A stretch of DNA of 35,371 nucleotides from Saprospiraceae bacterium (GCA_020629515.1 JAHDDE010000039.1:1-35371); one strand, 5' to 3'; positions 17,897 through 26,604 are shown, counted from the stretch's first letter. Made by a program: numbers and translations. The notes: generated from the sequence alone by a model not told the origin.

Positions 17897-18685
17897 TTGA
17901 GAGTACCTTTCTACAAATATCAAGCTACGGGAAATGATTTTATTATCATAAACCAAATGGTTGTGCCCTATCTTAAAAATGCAACTCAAGATCAAATCGC
18001 AAGGTTATGCCATCGTAGATTAGGAATAGGAGCTGATGGTCTTATGTTATTAGAAAAGTCTGATACATTGGATTTTAAAATGATCTATTACAATTCTGAT
18101 GGCAACGAAAGTACTATGTGTGGTAACGGAGGAAGAGCAATAAGTCATCTCGCCCATTTCCTTAGAGTATTCAAGCATGAAGCTAGCTTTGAGGCGATCG
18201 ATGGTATACACCAAGTTATTATTGACAGTAGTGGTATTGTTTCCCTCGAGATGAAAGAGGTCCATGAAATAGAAGAATTCGATGGTGGATTTATTTTGGA
18301 TACGGGTTCTCCTCACTATGTGATCAAAAGTAAAAATGTAATCGCGGAAGATGTTTTCAATAGAGGAAGATCAATTAGAAATAACACAAAATTTAGAGAA
18401 GAAGGGGTAAATGTGAATTTTATCCAATCTCAAGACGATGGTCTTCATGTGAGAACATATGAAAGGGGAGTGGAAGCAGAAACGCTGTCTTGTGGAACCG
18501 GAGTTACCGCAGCGGCCATAGTGGCTAACCATTATTTGGGAGAATATATTGGTAAACAAAATATTCCAATTGTTACATCAGGTGGGAAGTTAAGTGTTCG
18601 ATTTGAAAACTCAGGAACTATCTATAAAAATATATGGCTTACAGGTCCCGCAAAAAAGGTCTATGAAGGACTTATAGAATTATAA
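17897..18685 (+). CDS. dapF: Diaminopimelate epimerase
   Basis: The 262-residue enzyme interconverts LL- and meso-diaminopimelate for lysine and peptidoglycan synthesis. Both catalytic cysteines are present: C75 in S-T-M-C-G-N-G-G-R and C199 in L-S-C-G-T-G-V. The N-terminal Y-Q-A-T-G-N-D-F is the family signature. The start is TTG at 17897, which places this signature at the usual distance from the N-terminus, and no in-frame ATG exists just upstream. It diverges from the ABC exporter gene (132 bases between starts) and its 3' end overlaps the TPR gene by 6 bases tail to tail. Confidence 0.95.
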   Translation: MRVPFYKYQATGNDFIIINQMVVPYLKNATQDQIARLCHRRLGIGADGLMLLEKSDTLDFKMIYYNSDGNESTMCGNGGRAISHLAHFLRVFKHEASFEAIDGIHQVIIDSSGIVSLEMKEVHEIEEFDGGFILDTGSPHYVIKSKNVIAEDVFNRGRSIRNNTKFREEGVNVNFIQSQDDGLHVRTYERGVEAETLSCGTGVTAAAIVANHYLGEYIGKQNIPIVTSGGKLSVRFENSGTIYKNIWLTGPAKKVYEGLIEL

Positions 18686-19003
18686 ATTCAATTCAAAATT
18701 TGTTTTGGCATTTCTCAATTCTGCTAATGCATGATGATCTCCTACCTTGGTGGCTATTTCTATACCCTGTGTAAAAATGTTTTGAGCCTTAGTATTTTGC
18801 TCCGTTTCAATATATGCTGCTGCCAAATGATAATATAAGCCCACATACTCTGGATTTAATAGCCTAAGTTGCTCAAAGAATTCTATGGATTTATCGTGTT
18901 CTCCGATTTTGAGATATTCTTGGCCTAAGGCATAAATTACGAATTCGTCAGTTCGATCTTTTCTTAATAAGTCTCTAAGTTGATTTATACGCCAATTATC
19001 CAT
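18680..19003 (-). CDS. Small tetratricopeptide-repeat protein
   Basis: The 107-residue soluble protein contains about two to three TPR motifs, for example A-L-G-Q-E-Y-L-K-I-G near 25-34 and L-Y-Y-H-L-A-A-A-Y near 56-64. TPRs are helical protein-interaction repeats, so the partner cannot be told. There is no signal peptide. It is divergent from etfB across an 85-base region holding a possible promoter for each gene. Small TPR proteins of this kind are common in Bacteroidota, with no assigned function that I know of. Confidence 0.75.
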   Translation of the reverse strand: MDNWRINQLRDLLRKDRTDEFVIYALGQEYLKIGEHDKSIEFFEQLRLLNPEYVGLYYHLAAAYIETEQNTKAQNIFTQGIEIATKVGDHHALAELRNAKTNFELNL

Positions 19004-19027
19004 CTTTCGCTCGGAATGTTTATATCT

Positions 19028-19035
19028 TACTTTTG
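19028..19035 (+). promoter_or_regulatory. Predicted -7 box for etfBA
   Basis: TACTTTTG, directly followed by CAAC, matches the Bacteroidota -7 consensus TAnnTTTG 53 bases before the etfB ATG. No good -33 TTG is seen at the usual spacing, so the call is tentative. Confidence 0.4.
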
Positions 19036-19045
19036 CAACAATTTT

Positions 19046-19064
19046 TCCTAACTCTGGGTTAGGA
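19046..19064. repeat. Inverted repeat between divergent TPR and etfB promoters
   Basis: TCCTAAC (19046-19052), a 5-base spacer TCTGG, then GTTAGGA (19058-19064) form a perfect 7-bp inverted repeat. It lies between the plus-strand box at 19028 and the minus-strand box at 19070, so it could be an operator, or a hairpin in the etfB leader. Confidence 0.45.
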
Positions 19065-19069
19065 TTTCA

Positions 19070-19077
19070 CAAAAATA
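19070..19077 (-). promoter_or_regulatory. Possible -7 box for the TPR gene
   Basis: TATTTTTG on the minus strand fits TAnnTTTG and lies 66 bases before the TPR start. No -33 TTG is evident at the expected distance. Confidence 0.3.
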
Positions 19078-19088
19078 GAATTAGAAAA

Positions 19089-19829
19089 ATGAATTTTCTT
19101 GTTTGCATAAGTAAAACACCAGAAACAACGGCCAAAATAGCCTTTACTGAAGGTAATGCTAAGTTTGATACCAATGGAGTACAGTTCATAATGAATCCAT
19201 ATGATGAATGGTACGCTTTAGTAAGAGCGATAGAATTAAAAGAACAACATGGAGGGGAGGTAACAGTGATCAATGTAGGTCCAGCATCTAATGATGTAGT
19301 GATTAGAAAAGCCTTGGCGATAGGTGCTGATAAAGCGGTTAGGGTAAATGCTGAGGCAACAAGTTCTGTTATGGTAGCTAAGAATATTGCGGATCACGCT
19401 AAAGCAGGCAATTATGATATCATTTTAACTGGCAAAGAGACTATTGATTTTAATGGTTCAGAAGTGGGAGGATTAGTGGCTGCCTATTTGGACATTCCTT
19501 TTATATCTTATGCATCAGCATTGGAGTCAGATGGATCTAAATCTACGGTTACTCGTGATATTGAGGGTGGAGTAGAAGTGGTAGAAGTTAGTGGAGCGTT
19601 TGTGGTGTCCGCCGCAAAAGGGCTTGCAGAACAACGTATACCTAATATGAGAGGAATCATGATGGCCAAGAAAAAACCATTAGAGGTAATTGATGCCACA
19701 TCTACTGAAGATCCTTGCAGTGTGGTAGAATTCACCATGCCTGCAGAAAAGTCAGGGGTAAAGATGGTGGATCCAGAAGATATGGACGAATTGGTGAGAT
19801 TGCTTCAAGAAGAGGCAAAAGTTATTTAA
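19089..19829 (+). CDS. etfB: Electron transfer flavoprotein beta subunit
   Basis: The 246-residue small subunit of ETF takes electrons from acyl-CoA and related dehydrogenases and, with EtfA, passes them to ETF:quinone oxidoreductase. Family segments seen are V-C-I-S-K-T-P-E-T near the N-terminus, M-N-P-Y-D-E-W (~36-42), I-L-T-G-K-E-T-I-D (~117-125) and R-I-P-N-M-R-G-I-M-M-A-K-K-K near 183-196. Length is close to the usual 250. It is followed by etfA after 23 bases, forming a two-gene operon closed by the terminator near 20860. Confidence 0.95.
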   Translation: MNFLVCISKTPETTAKIAFTEGNAKFDTNGVQFIMNPYDEWYALVRAIELKEQHGGEVTVINVGPASNDVVIRKALAIGADKAVRVNAEATSSVMVAKNIADHAKAGNYDIILTGKETIDFNGSEVGGLVAAYLDIPFISYASALESDGSKSTVTRDIEGGVEVVEVSGAFVVSAAKGLAEQRIPNMRGIMMAKKKPLEVIDATSTEDPCSVVEFTMPAEKSGVKMVDPEDMDELVRLLQEEAKVI

Positions 19830-19852
19830 TCGATTAAGAAGAAATTAATAAT

Positions 19853-20812
19853 ATGTCAGTATTAGTAATAGCAGAAAACCCAAAAGGGAAATTCAAGAAA
19901 TCAGCTTTTGAAGTGACTCATTTTGGTTACCTAACAGCTCAGGCTTTAGGGACGGAGTGTATTGCACTTGTTATAGGAGCAGTTGAAGATCCAGGTCAGC
20001 TCGGAACTTATGGAGCTGCTAAGGTTGTCCACATAGATTCTTACACAGGTGGATTCGATACAACTGTATATAATAGTTTGGTGGCTCAGGTTGCTGATCA
20101 AACTGGAAGTGATGTGGTGATAGTAAATCATTCAGCCAATGGTAAAGCTCTTATTGGGGGATTGGCAGTTAAATTAAACGCTGGAGTTGTATCACAAATA
20201 AATAGTGTACCACAATTAGACGGAGGTGCTCTAAAAGTTTCTAAGCCGGTATTCTCAGGTAAGGCATTTGCTCATTATGCGATAAATACGCCTAATAAGG
20301 TGTTGAGTCTAATGGGAAATGCTATTCCTCCAACAGAAGTAGGTAGTCCTTGTGCCGTAGAAAATCTCTCAGTTGATATTCCTGAAAACAAAGTAATAGT
20401 CAAAGAAGTGAAGACTGTCGATGGTACTGTTCCACTCCCAGAAGCGGAATTGGTTGTTTCTGCTGGTAGAGGTATGAAGGGTCCTGAAAATTGGGGTATC
20501 ATTGAAGAGTTAGCAAATACACTGGGTGCGACAACGGCTTGTTCTCGTCCAGTGGCAGATACGGGATGGAGACCTCATCACGAACACGTGGGACAAACTG
20601 GAGTGGCGATTAGACCAAATCTATATATTGCTGCGGGAATTTCAGGTGCAATACAGCATCTTGCCGGGGTTAATAGCTCTAAGTGCATAGTTGTGATCAA
20701 TAAAGATCCGGAAGCGCCGTTTTTTAAAGCAGCAGATTATGGTGTCTGTGCAGACTTGTTTGATGTGGTACCTAAATTAAATGAAGCTCTTAAAAAGGCC
20801 TTGGCCCAATAG
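19853..20812 (+). CDS. etfA: Electron transfer flavoprotein alpha subunit
   Basis: The 319-residue FAD-binding subunit is the partner of EtfB. The C-terminal FAD domain (~190-319) has V-S-A-G-R-G-M-K-G-P-E-N (~202-213), S-R-P-V-A-D-T-G-W (~232-240), G-Q-T-G-V-A-I-R-P (~248-256), G-I-S-G-A-I-Q-H-L-A-G (~264-274) and N-K-D-P-E-A-P-F-F. These are the conserved flavin contacts and all are present. The N-terminal half is the usual alpha-subunit domain I. Length is normal. Confidence 0.95.
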   Translation: MSVLVIAENPKGKFKKSAFEVTHFGYLTAQALGTECIALVIGAVEDPGQLGTYGAAKVVHIDSYTGGFDTTVYNSLVAQVADQTGSDVVIVNHSANGKALIGGLAVKLNAGVVSQINSVPQLDGGALKVSKPVFSGKAFAHYAINTPNKVLSLMGNAIPPTEVGSPCAVENLSVDIPENKVIVKEVKTVDGTVPLPEAELVVSAGRGMKGPENWGIIEELANTLGATTACSRPVADTGWRPHHEHVGQTGVAIRPNLYIAAGISGAIQHLAGVNSSKCIVVINKDPEAPFFKAADYGVCADLFDVVPKLNEALKKALAQ

Positions 20813-20841
20813 ATAAGACTATATAAAGTCTATATTATTTT

Positions 20842-20885
20842 AAACTAAGCGCAAATTGTTTCAAATTTGCGCTTAGTTTTTTGTT
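20842..20885 (+). terminator. Intrinsic terminator after etfBA
   Basis: AAACTAAGCGCAAATT (20842-20857) pairs with AATTTGCGCTTAGTTT (20864-20879) across a short loop, giving a 16-bp stem followed by a T-rich run. It lies 30 bases after the etfA stop. Confidence 0.9.
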
Positions 20886-20908
20886 TTAAGTTCTCAGTCA
20901 ACTTAAAA
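20884..20908. repeat. Perfect 9-bp inverted repeat upstream of the BFN gene
   Basis: TTTTAAGTT (20884-20892), spacer CTCAGTC, AACTTAAAA (20900-20908). It starts where the etfBA terminator ends and stops 34 bases before the next ATG. It is AT-rich, so it is more likely an operator-like site or a weak second hairpin than a strong terminator. Confidence 0.5.
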
Positions 20909-20942
20909 TAAACAGAATAGAAGATCAGGATAAGGTATTGAT

Positions 20943-21536
20943 ATGGTAAAAATTGAATTAGATATTGTGGCGCTTTCTCATAGTGTTACGCAATCTCATA
21001 ATTACGCTGTGGTTTTAGGAGAAGTTGATGGCAATAGAAGATTACCTATTGTTATTGGAGGCTTTGAGGCGCAAGCTATTGCCGTTGCTATGGAACAAAT
21101 GTCTCCAAACAGGCCTTTAACTCACGATCTTTTCAAGAATACCTTAGAGCATTTTGATATTGAATTAAAAGAGGTGGTAATAAATAATCTTTTAGATGGG
21201 GTATTTTATGCCAAATTAGTTTGTGATAAAGGTGGCGAGGAATATGAAATAGACAGCAGGACCTCTGATGCCGTTGCCATGGCTGTTAGATTTGATTGTC
21301 CTATTTACACCTATGAGTTTATAATGGAGTCGGCGGGGGTAGAACTCGAAGAAGGTGAAGAAAAGGATAATCCTATCTCTACTAAACTATCGTCCTCAAA
21401 AGCCAATAAAGAAACATATGAAAGAATGTCTGAAGAGGCCCTCAATTCTTTATTAGAAGATGTGTTAGCCTCAGAGGATTATGAAAAAGCAGCTAAAATA
21501 AGAGATGAGTTATTGAGAAGGAAGTCTAAGGAATAA
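20943..21536 (+). CDS. Bifunctional nuclease (BFN/DUF151) family protein with UVR motif
   Basis: The 197-residue protein has an N-terminal BFN domain (1-~135), with L-P-I-V-I-G-G-F-E-A (~34-43) and S-R-T-S-D-A-V-A-M-A-V-R (~104-115), the hallmark segments of the family. A C-terminal UVR motif (~163-197) includes E-D-Y-E-K-A-A-K-I-R-D-E, as in the interaction motif of UvrB/UvrC. A plant member was reported to have DNase and RNase activity, but the bacterial role is unsettled. Fusion of BFN with a UVR motif is the usual form in Bacteroidota. Its end overlaps the threonine aldolase gene by 11 bases tail to tail. Confidence 0.88.
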   Translation: MVKIELDIVALSHSVTQSHNYAVVLGEVDGNRRLPIVIGGFEAQAIAVAMEQMSPNRPLTHDLFKNTLEHFDIELKEVVINNLLDGVFYAKLVCDKGGEEYEIDSRTSDAVAMAVRFDCPIYTYEFIMESAGVELEEGEEKDNPISTKLSSSKANKETYERMSEEALNSLLEDVLASEDYEKAAKIRDELLRRKSKE

Positions 21537-22545
21537 ATGACTTCAAAGAGCTCAGTATTTTAGGCATCATTTCCTTTTTAATGTCTAAATGAAAAACAAA
21601 TCGAATAGCATTGTGACCAAATTTAGTAGCTAAGATTTGGTCCTTCTCTAAATGCGATAATAGCTTTTCCACAAGATTGTCTTGTTTTACCTCAAAAATC
21701 ACAATGTTTGTTTGAACAGGCCTTACATGATCTACATAGCTCAATCTACTCAAGAAATCACCCGTGGTCTTAGCTCGGGAGTTGTCAATTTTTAATCTCT
21801 CAACATTATTTTCTAAGGCATAAATACAAGCTTCTGCAAGATAACCTACCTGACGCATTCCTCCTCCTAATACTTTTCTGAACTTTCTGGCTTTTTTGAT
21901 AAACTCTTTGCTTCCTAATAGTAGAGAGCCAATAGGTGCTCCCAAGCCTTTTGAGATGCAAATAGAAAGACTATCGAAATGATCTCCGATGTCGACAGGC
22001 TTTTCGTTGGTCTCAACCAATACATTAAATAATCTAGCACCGTCCAAATGAAGTTTTAACTCTTTCTCTTTGCATAGCTTTGTGATAGGGGTAATTTCTT
22101 CTAATGTATAATAACTTCCACCTCCCTTATTGCAGCTGTTCTCCAGAACTACAAGACGACTATTTGGTAACCAATCATAATCCGGGTTGATCACCTCGTC
22201 GATTTGCCCTTTAGTTATTTTCCCATTATGACCTACGATAGTTTTTATAGCAACACCCGAATTGAAGGCATATCCGCCAGTCTCATATTGATACACGTGA
22301 CTGTAGTGGTCACAGATGATTTCATCTAACGGATTAGTATGGACTTTGATTGCTAATTGATTAGCCATGGTACCTGATGGGCAAAACAATGCCGCCTCTT
22401 TTCCAAACATCTCTGAAAGCATGTGTTGCAATTTATTGACTGATGGATCACTTTGAAAAACGTCATCACCTACTTCAGCTTTCATCATGGCTCGTAGCAT
22501 TTTATCGCACGGCTTGGTTACAGTATCACTTATTAAGTTGATCAT
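21526..22545 (-). CDS. Low-specificity threonine aldolase family (PLP)
   Basis: The 339-residue fold-type I PLP enzyme splits threonine or allo-threonine into glycine and acetaldehyde. S-D-T-V-T-K-P (6-12), G-D-D-V-F (~26-30), P-S-G-T-M-A-N-Q (~56-63), H-L-D-G-A-R-L-F-N (~166-174) and the PLP lysine K199 in S-I-C-I-S-K-G-L-G-A-P are all there. Length is typical. The close beta-eliminating relatives (tryptophanase type) have a different lysine context, so aldolase is preferred. Its start is 97 bases from the divergent unknown gene at 22643. Confidence 0.92.
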   Translation of the reverse strand: MINLISDTVTKPCDKMLRAMMKAEVGDDVFQSDPSVNKLQHMLSEMFGKEAALFCPSGTMANQLAIKVHTNPLDEIICDHYSHVYQYETGGYAFNSGVAIKTIVGHNGKITKGQIDEVINPDYDWLPNSRLVVLENSCNKGGGSYYTLEEITPITKLCKEKELKLHLDGARLFNVLVETNEKPVDIGDHFDSLSICISKGLGAPIGSLLLGSKEFIKKARKFRKVLGGGMRQVGYLAEACIYALENNVERLKIDNSRAKTTGDFLSRLSYVDHVRPVQTNIVIFEVKQDNLVEKLLSHLEKDQILATKFGHNAIRFVFHLDIKKEMMPKILSSLKSFIP

Positions 22546-22611
22546 AATGAGAAATGTTAATCGAATTTAACAATAGCATTAATGAACGATAATTAAATGT
22601 TAATCAAATTA

Positions 22612-22638
22612 TTGATAAACCTCTTATTTCTATTTTTA
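22612..22638 (+). promoter_or_regulatory. Possible promoter of the 22643 gene
   Basis: TTG (22612-22614), 16 bases, then TATTTTTA (22631-22638), which differs from TAnnTTTG only in the last base. It lies 4 bases before the ATG at 22643, the same geometry as at legB. Confidence 0.35.
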
Positions 22639-22642
22639 ATGG

Positions 22643-23281
22643 ATGAAGCATTCAATAAAACTATTTTCGCTCCTAATGATTTGGTCTTTTTCTTTGAGCT
22701 CCTTGTCTGCTCAGACTATAATAATGAATAAACAACCCATTGATGCCAACAGATATAAAGGGATAACTGGGATTCCATATTATTTTGAGCAACCAATCGC
22801 TGCAAAATTATTCCTTATTGGCAAACCAGAGCCATTCAAGGTTCTGCTAAACTTAAATCTATACGAGGGGGAAGTAGAAGTGTTTGAAGATGGACAATAT
22901 GCTGTGATAGAAAATAAAAAAATAGAAAGTATAGAAATTGATCAAGGTGAAGACAATGATCCACTAACCGTGAAAATAACTAAAGACAAATTTTTCTTAA
23001 CTCATTATGTAGGAGTGAAATATAAGCTTACGGAAATCCCTCGTGTCATAATTGAAGAACGAGAACATCGGCCTCCCGGAGAGATTATAATAAAAAAGCG
23101 TTTCGTCAAAAAAGAGAGTTTCAGTATTGCTAATGAAAGTGGTACAAGGCCAATAGATATAAGCAAGAAGGGCATAGCTAAAGTGTTAGGGAAAGAGGCG
23201 GAAAAAATGGCTAAAAAGCAAAAGAATAAACTTAAGAAAGTGGGAGACTTAATTCAATTATTAGAAGAATTGGACAAGTAA
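22643..23281 (+). CDS. Exported protein of unknown function
   Basis: This 212-residue protein matches no family that I recognise. A signal peptide is clear: K-H-S-I-K, a hydrophobic core, and S-L-S-A before Q at about residue 24. The middle (~45-150) looks beta-rich with alternating acidic strands. The C-terminal ~45 residues are very lysine-rich (K-K-G-I-A-K, K-M-A-K-K-Q-K-N-K-L-K-K) and probably helical. It would be periplasmic or secreted, with no lipobox cysteine and no type IX sorting tail. It lies alone between a divergent gene and lepA, which begins 77 bases after its stop. Confidence 0.7.
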   Translation: MKHSIKLFSLLMIWSFSLSSLSAQTIIMNKQPIDANRYKGITGIPYYFEQPIAAKLFLIGKPEPFKVLLNLNLYEGEVEVFEDGQYAVIENKKIESIEIDQGEDNDPLTVKITKDKFFLTHYVGVKYKLTEIPRVIIEEREHRPPGEIIIKKRFVKKESFSIANESGTRPIDISKKGIAKVLGKEAEKMAKKQKNKLKKVGDLIQLLEELDK

Positions 23282-23327
23282 TCTCATAATCATACGACGA
23301 TTATTATCATCCATATATTTTTAGACT

Positions 23328-23353
23328 TTTGGATGAGCCTTCTCGTATATTTG
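23328..23353 (+). promoter_or_regulatory. Predicted lepA promoter
   Basis: TTTG (23328-23331) and TATATTTG (23346-23353), a perfect TAnnTTTG box, are 14 bases apart, shorter than usual. The box ends 4 bases before the lepA ATG, which predicts a leaderless transcript. Confidence 0.45.
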
Positions 23354-23357
23354 CGGC

Positions 23358-25154
23358 ATGGATAAGATCAGAAATTTTTGTGTGATAGCACACATTGATC
23401 ATGGTAAGAGTACACTATCTGATAGACTCTTAGAACAGACAAAGACAATATCAGACAGGGACATGAAGAATCAAGCTCTCGATGACATGGATTTGGAGAG
23501 AGAAAGAGGTATAACTATCAAGAGTCATGCAATACAAATGTATTATCAGCATACTGATGGAGAGACTTATACCTATAATTTGATAGATACTCCTGGTCAC
23601 GTAGATTTTTCATATGAAGTTTCGAGATCGATTGCTGCTTGCGAGGGTGCACTGCTATTAGTAGATGCTTCTCAAGGAGTACAGGCACAGACCATTTCTA
23701 ATCTTTACCTTGCTATAGAACATGATCTTGAGATCATTCCTATCCTCAATAAGGTGGATATGGAAAGTGCTATGGTGGATGAGATGTCAGATCAGATCAT
23801 TGATTTATTAGGTTGTGATAAAGAGGATATTTTATTGGCGAGTGGTAAGACGGGTATAGGTATTGATGAAATCCTTGCGGCGATAGTAGAACGAGTTCCG
23901 GCACCTAAAGGAGATCCTGAAGCACCATTGCAAGCATTGATTTTTGATTCTATGTTCAATTCGTTCAGAGGGGTAATAGCATATTTCAGAATCCTAAATG
24001 GGGTATTGAATAAAGGGGATAAAGTAAAATTTGTTAATACTGGTAACGTATATGAAGCTGATGAAATTGGAATATTGCAATTAAATCAGGTACCTAAAAA
24101 GCAACTTAAAGCGGGTAACGTAGGTTATATAATTACTGGAATAAAAGAATCCAAGGAGATAAAAGTCGGCGACACAATAACACAATTTTCTAATCCATGT
24201 GAATCTGGTATTGACGGTTTTGAAGAAGTTAAGCCGATGGTTTTTGCAGGAATATATCCTATTGATAATGATGATTTTGAGGACTTAAGGGATAGTCTTG
24301 AGAAATTGCAGTTAAATGATGCATCATTAGTCTTTGAGCCAGAAACTTCAGTGGCATTAGGTTTTGGTTTTAGATGTGGATTTTTGGGTATGCTACACTT
24401 GGAGATTATTCAGGAGCGTTTGTCACGAGAATTTGATCAAGAGGTAATTACCACGGTGCCCAACGTATCTTATAATGCCTACACAAAGAAAGGAGAAGAA
24501 TTAATAATCAATACACCAGCAGATCTACCGGATCCGATGCTATTAGATAGAGTAGAAGAGCCCTTTATCAGAGCCCAAATTATTACCAAGCCAGATTATA
24601 TAGGTACTATTATGACGCTGTGTATGGAAAAACGTGGCACCTTGACTAATCAGTCCTATTTAACCACTCAAAGAGTGGAATTGTCATTTGAATTGCCATT
24701 AGCAGAAATCGTATTTGACTTTTATGATCGGTTGAAGTCGATAACACGAGGTTATGCGTCCTTTGATTACGCTCCTATAGAATACCGCCAATCAGATTTA
24801 GTTCGATTGGACATCAAACTTAATGGAGACTCTGTTGATGCATTATCTTCTCTGGTACACAGAACTAAAGCAGATTCGTTTGGTCGTCAAATATGCAAAA
24901 GATTAAAAGAGTTATTGCCTCGGCAACAATTTATGATTGCTATACAAGCTGCGATAGGCGCAAAAATTATTGCTCGAGAAACAATATCAGCTCTGAGAAA
25001 AGATGTTACTGCTAAGTGTTATGGTGGAGATATCACCAGAAAAAGAAAGCTATTAGAAAAGCAGAAGAAAGGAAAGAAGAAAATGAGACAGATCGGCTCT
25101 GTTCAAGTACCTCAAAAAGCGTTCTTAGAAGTACTTAAGTTAGGAGATAGTTGA
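23358..25154 (+). CDS. lepA: Elongation factor 4 (LepA), ribosome-associated GTPase
   Basis: This 598-residue translational GTPase acts on stalled or mis-translocated ribosomes. G1 A-H-I-D-H-G-K-S-T (11-19), the switch region G-I-T-I-K-S (~51-56), G3 D-T-P-G-H-V-D (~78-84) and G4 N-K-V-D (~132-135) are intact. Domains II, III, V and the LepA-specific C-terminal domain follow, including E-R-L-S-R-E-F-D and F-D-Y-A-P-I-E-Y. The basic tail with [11 protein letters not shown] is typical. Length is exactly that of the family. It converges with the DUF1573 gene, with 11 bases between the stops. Confidence 0.97.
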   Translation: MDKIRNFCVIAHIDHGKSTLSDRLLEQTKTISDRDMKNQALDDMDLERERGITIKSHAIQMYYQHTDGETYTYNLIDTPGHVDFSYEVSRSIAACEGALLLVDASQGVQAQTISNLYLAIEHDLEIIPILNKVDMESAMVDEMSDQIIDLLGCDKEDILLASGKTGIGIDEILAAIVERVPAPKGDPEAPLQALIFDSMFNSFRGVIAYFRILNGVLNKGDKVKFVNTGNVYEADEIGILQLNQVPKKQLKAGNVGYIITGIKESKEIKVGDTITQFSNPCESGIDGFEEVKPMVFAGIYPIDNDDFEDLRDSLEKLQLNDASLVFEPETSVALGFGFRCGFLGMLHLEIIQERLSREFDQEVITTVPNVSYNAYTKKGEELIINTPADLPDPMLLDRVEEPFIRAQIITKPDYIGTIMTLCMEKRGTLTNQSYLTTQRVELSFELPLAEIVFDFYDRLKSITRGYASFDYAPIEYRQSDLVRLDIKLNGDSVDALSSLVHRTKADSFGRQICKRLKELLPRQQFMIAIQAAIGAKIIARETISALRKDVTAKCYGGDITRKRKLLEKQKKGKKKMRQIGSVQVPQKAFLEVLKLGDS

Positions 25155-25165
25155 TGTCTTAAACG

Positions 25166-25549
25166 TTATTTTTTCCACTTGAATGTATAACTCAAGAAGG
25201 CACTATAAGGGTTTCCAGTTTTAGGGTTAGTATTAACGAAGTACACATCCACCTCAATAGGTTCTTCCTTGTCTTTTTGAGAGCTATCGAAGATAAATTT
25301 AATGCTCCCACTTTCACCAGGTGTTATAGGATATTGCGGCCAAGTTGCCTCGGTACATTCACATGTTGATACAATATCAATTTCTATATCATCAGTGCTT
25401 ATATTTTTGAAAGTAAAAGTGCTTTCGATTTTATCACCTTTTACAACTTCTCCAATATAGATGCTTTCATCAGCAAACTGGACTATATCACTAGCATCTT
25501 GCGACATGCTGATCAGAGGTAATAGGAGTAAAACAAAAAGTACTCTCAT
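25166..25549 (-). CDS. DUF1573 exported protein
   Basis: The 127-residue protein has a signal peptide (hydrophobic core V-L-F-V-L-L-L-L-P-L, cut near S-M-S before Q17). One Ig-like DUF1573 domain follows, with the usual F-T-F-K-N-I-S near 45-51, C-E-C-T near 63-66 and P-G-E-S-G-S-I-K-F-I-F near 78-88. The C-x-C pair is conserved in this family. DUF1573 proteins are numerous in Bacteroidota and have no agreed function. It would be periplasmic or outer-membrane facing. It lies downstream of ftsY on the same strand, 84 bases after its stop, and may share its transcript. Confidence 0.85.
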   Translation of the reverse strand: MRVLFVLLLLPLISMSQDASDIVQFADESIYIGEVVKGDKIESTFTFKNISTDDIEIDIVSTCECTEATWPQYPITPGESGSIKFIFDSSQKDKEEPIEVDVYFVNTNPKTGNPYSAFLSYTFKWKK

Positions 25550-25633
25550 CTATTTAGTTTCTTTTATAGACATAGGACGCTTCCTTACCTCAAAAAGTAC
25601 TTCATCAAAGTGATTTTAAGAAATAATTAAATC

Positions 25634-26590
25634 CTACTGAGAAAAGAGGCTATCTACAAAAGCTTGCTTATTGAAAACTTGTAAATGCTCTAAACCCTCT
25701 CCAACTCCTATGTACTTTATTGGGATTTTGAATTGATCTGAAATTCCTATAGCAACGCCTCCTTTAGCGGTTCCGTCTAATTTCGTCAGTGCTAAACAAC
25801 TGACTTCAGTAGCTTCAGTGAATTTTTTTGCCTGCTCGATGGCATTTTGGCCGGTTGTTGCATCAAGTACTAACATAACTTCATGAGGAGCTCCTGGTAA
25901 TTTTTTATTTATTGAGTTCTTAATTTTTGTTAACTCCTTCATTAGGTAAGTTTTGGTGTGCAACCGACCTGCTGTATCGATTAGTACAATATCAGCTTCC
26001 GTATTCATGGCGTGCTGTACAGTTTCATAGGCAACTGCTGCAGGGTCTGTATTCATACCTTTGTTATAGAAGTCGCAACCAACTCGATCGGCCCATATGT
26101 TAAGCTGATCTACCGCTGCAGCTCTAAATGTATCTGCGGCACCTAATACTACTTTGAATCCCTTTTTAGTAAACTGATTGGCCAATTTACCTATGGTAGT
26201 GGTCTTTCCTGTACCATTAACCCCCACTACTAAAATTATATGTGGACTATTTATTCGATTATAATCAAAATCATCAATATCCTCGGTGTTATTCTCTGCC
26301 AGTAGATCAGTTATTACTGACTTGAGTATTGTGTTTAATTCATCTGTGTTGATGTATTTATCCTGAGCTACACGAGACTCGAGTCTATCTATAATTTTTA
26401 CGGTAGTATCTAAACCAACATCTGATTGTATAAGAATGTGTTCTAATTCGTCTAAGAAGCTCTCATCAACCGTAGATTTGCCCGCCACCGCTTTTGATAT
26501 CTTGCCAAAGAAACTATCCTTGGTTTTCTGGAGGCCATCATTTAATTCTTCCTCTTTCTTTTTGGTAAAAAACTTATTGAAAAAGCTCAT
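25634..26590 (-). CDS. ftsY: Signal recognition particle receptor FtsY
   Basis: This 318-residue SRP GTPase docks SRP-bound ribosomes at the inner membrane. A short charged N-terminus with F-F-N-K-F-F-T-K-K-K probably contacts lipid. The N domain (20-~110) is followed by the G domain with G1 G-V-N-G-T-G-K-T-T-T (~123-132), G-A-A-D-T-F-R-A-A-A (~149-158), D-T-A-G-R-L-H-T (~205-212) and T-K-L-D-G-T-A-K-G-G. It lacks the long acidic A domain of the E. coli protein, as is normal for Bacteroidota. It starts 15 bases downstream of an intrinsic terminator, so its expression may come from read-through or from its own start. Confidence 0.96.
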   Translation of the reverse strand: MSFFNKFFTKKKEEELNDGLQKTKDSFFGKISKAVAGKSTVDESFLDELEHILIQSDVGLDTTVKIIDRLESRVAQDKYINTDELNTILKSVITDLLAENNTEDIDDFDYNRINSPHIILVVGVNGTGKTTTIGKLANQFTKKGFKVVLGAADTFRAAAVDQLNIWADRVGCDFYNKGMNTDPAAVAYETVQHAMNTEADIVLIDTAGRLHTKTYLMKELTKIKNSINKKLPGAPHEVMLVLDATTGQNAIEQAKKFTEATEVSCLALTKLDGTAKGGVAIGISDQFKIPIKYIGVGEGLEHLQVFNKQAFVDSLFSQ

Positions 26591-26604
26591 ATGCTTGGTA
26601 TAGA

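Noticed and set aside
25575-25625. Imperfect hairpin after ftsY
   Set aside because: The arms have central mismatches and few G-C pairs, so it was not called a terminator.
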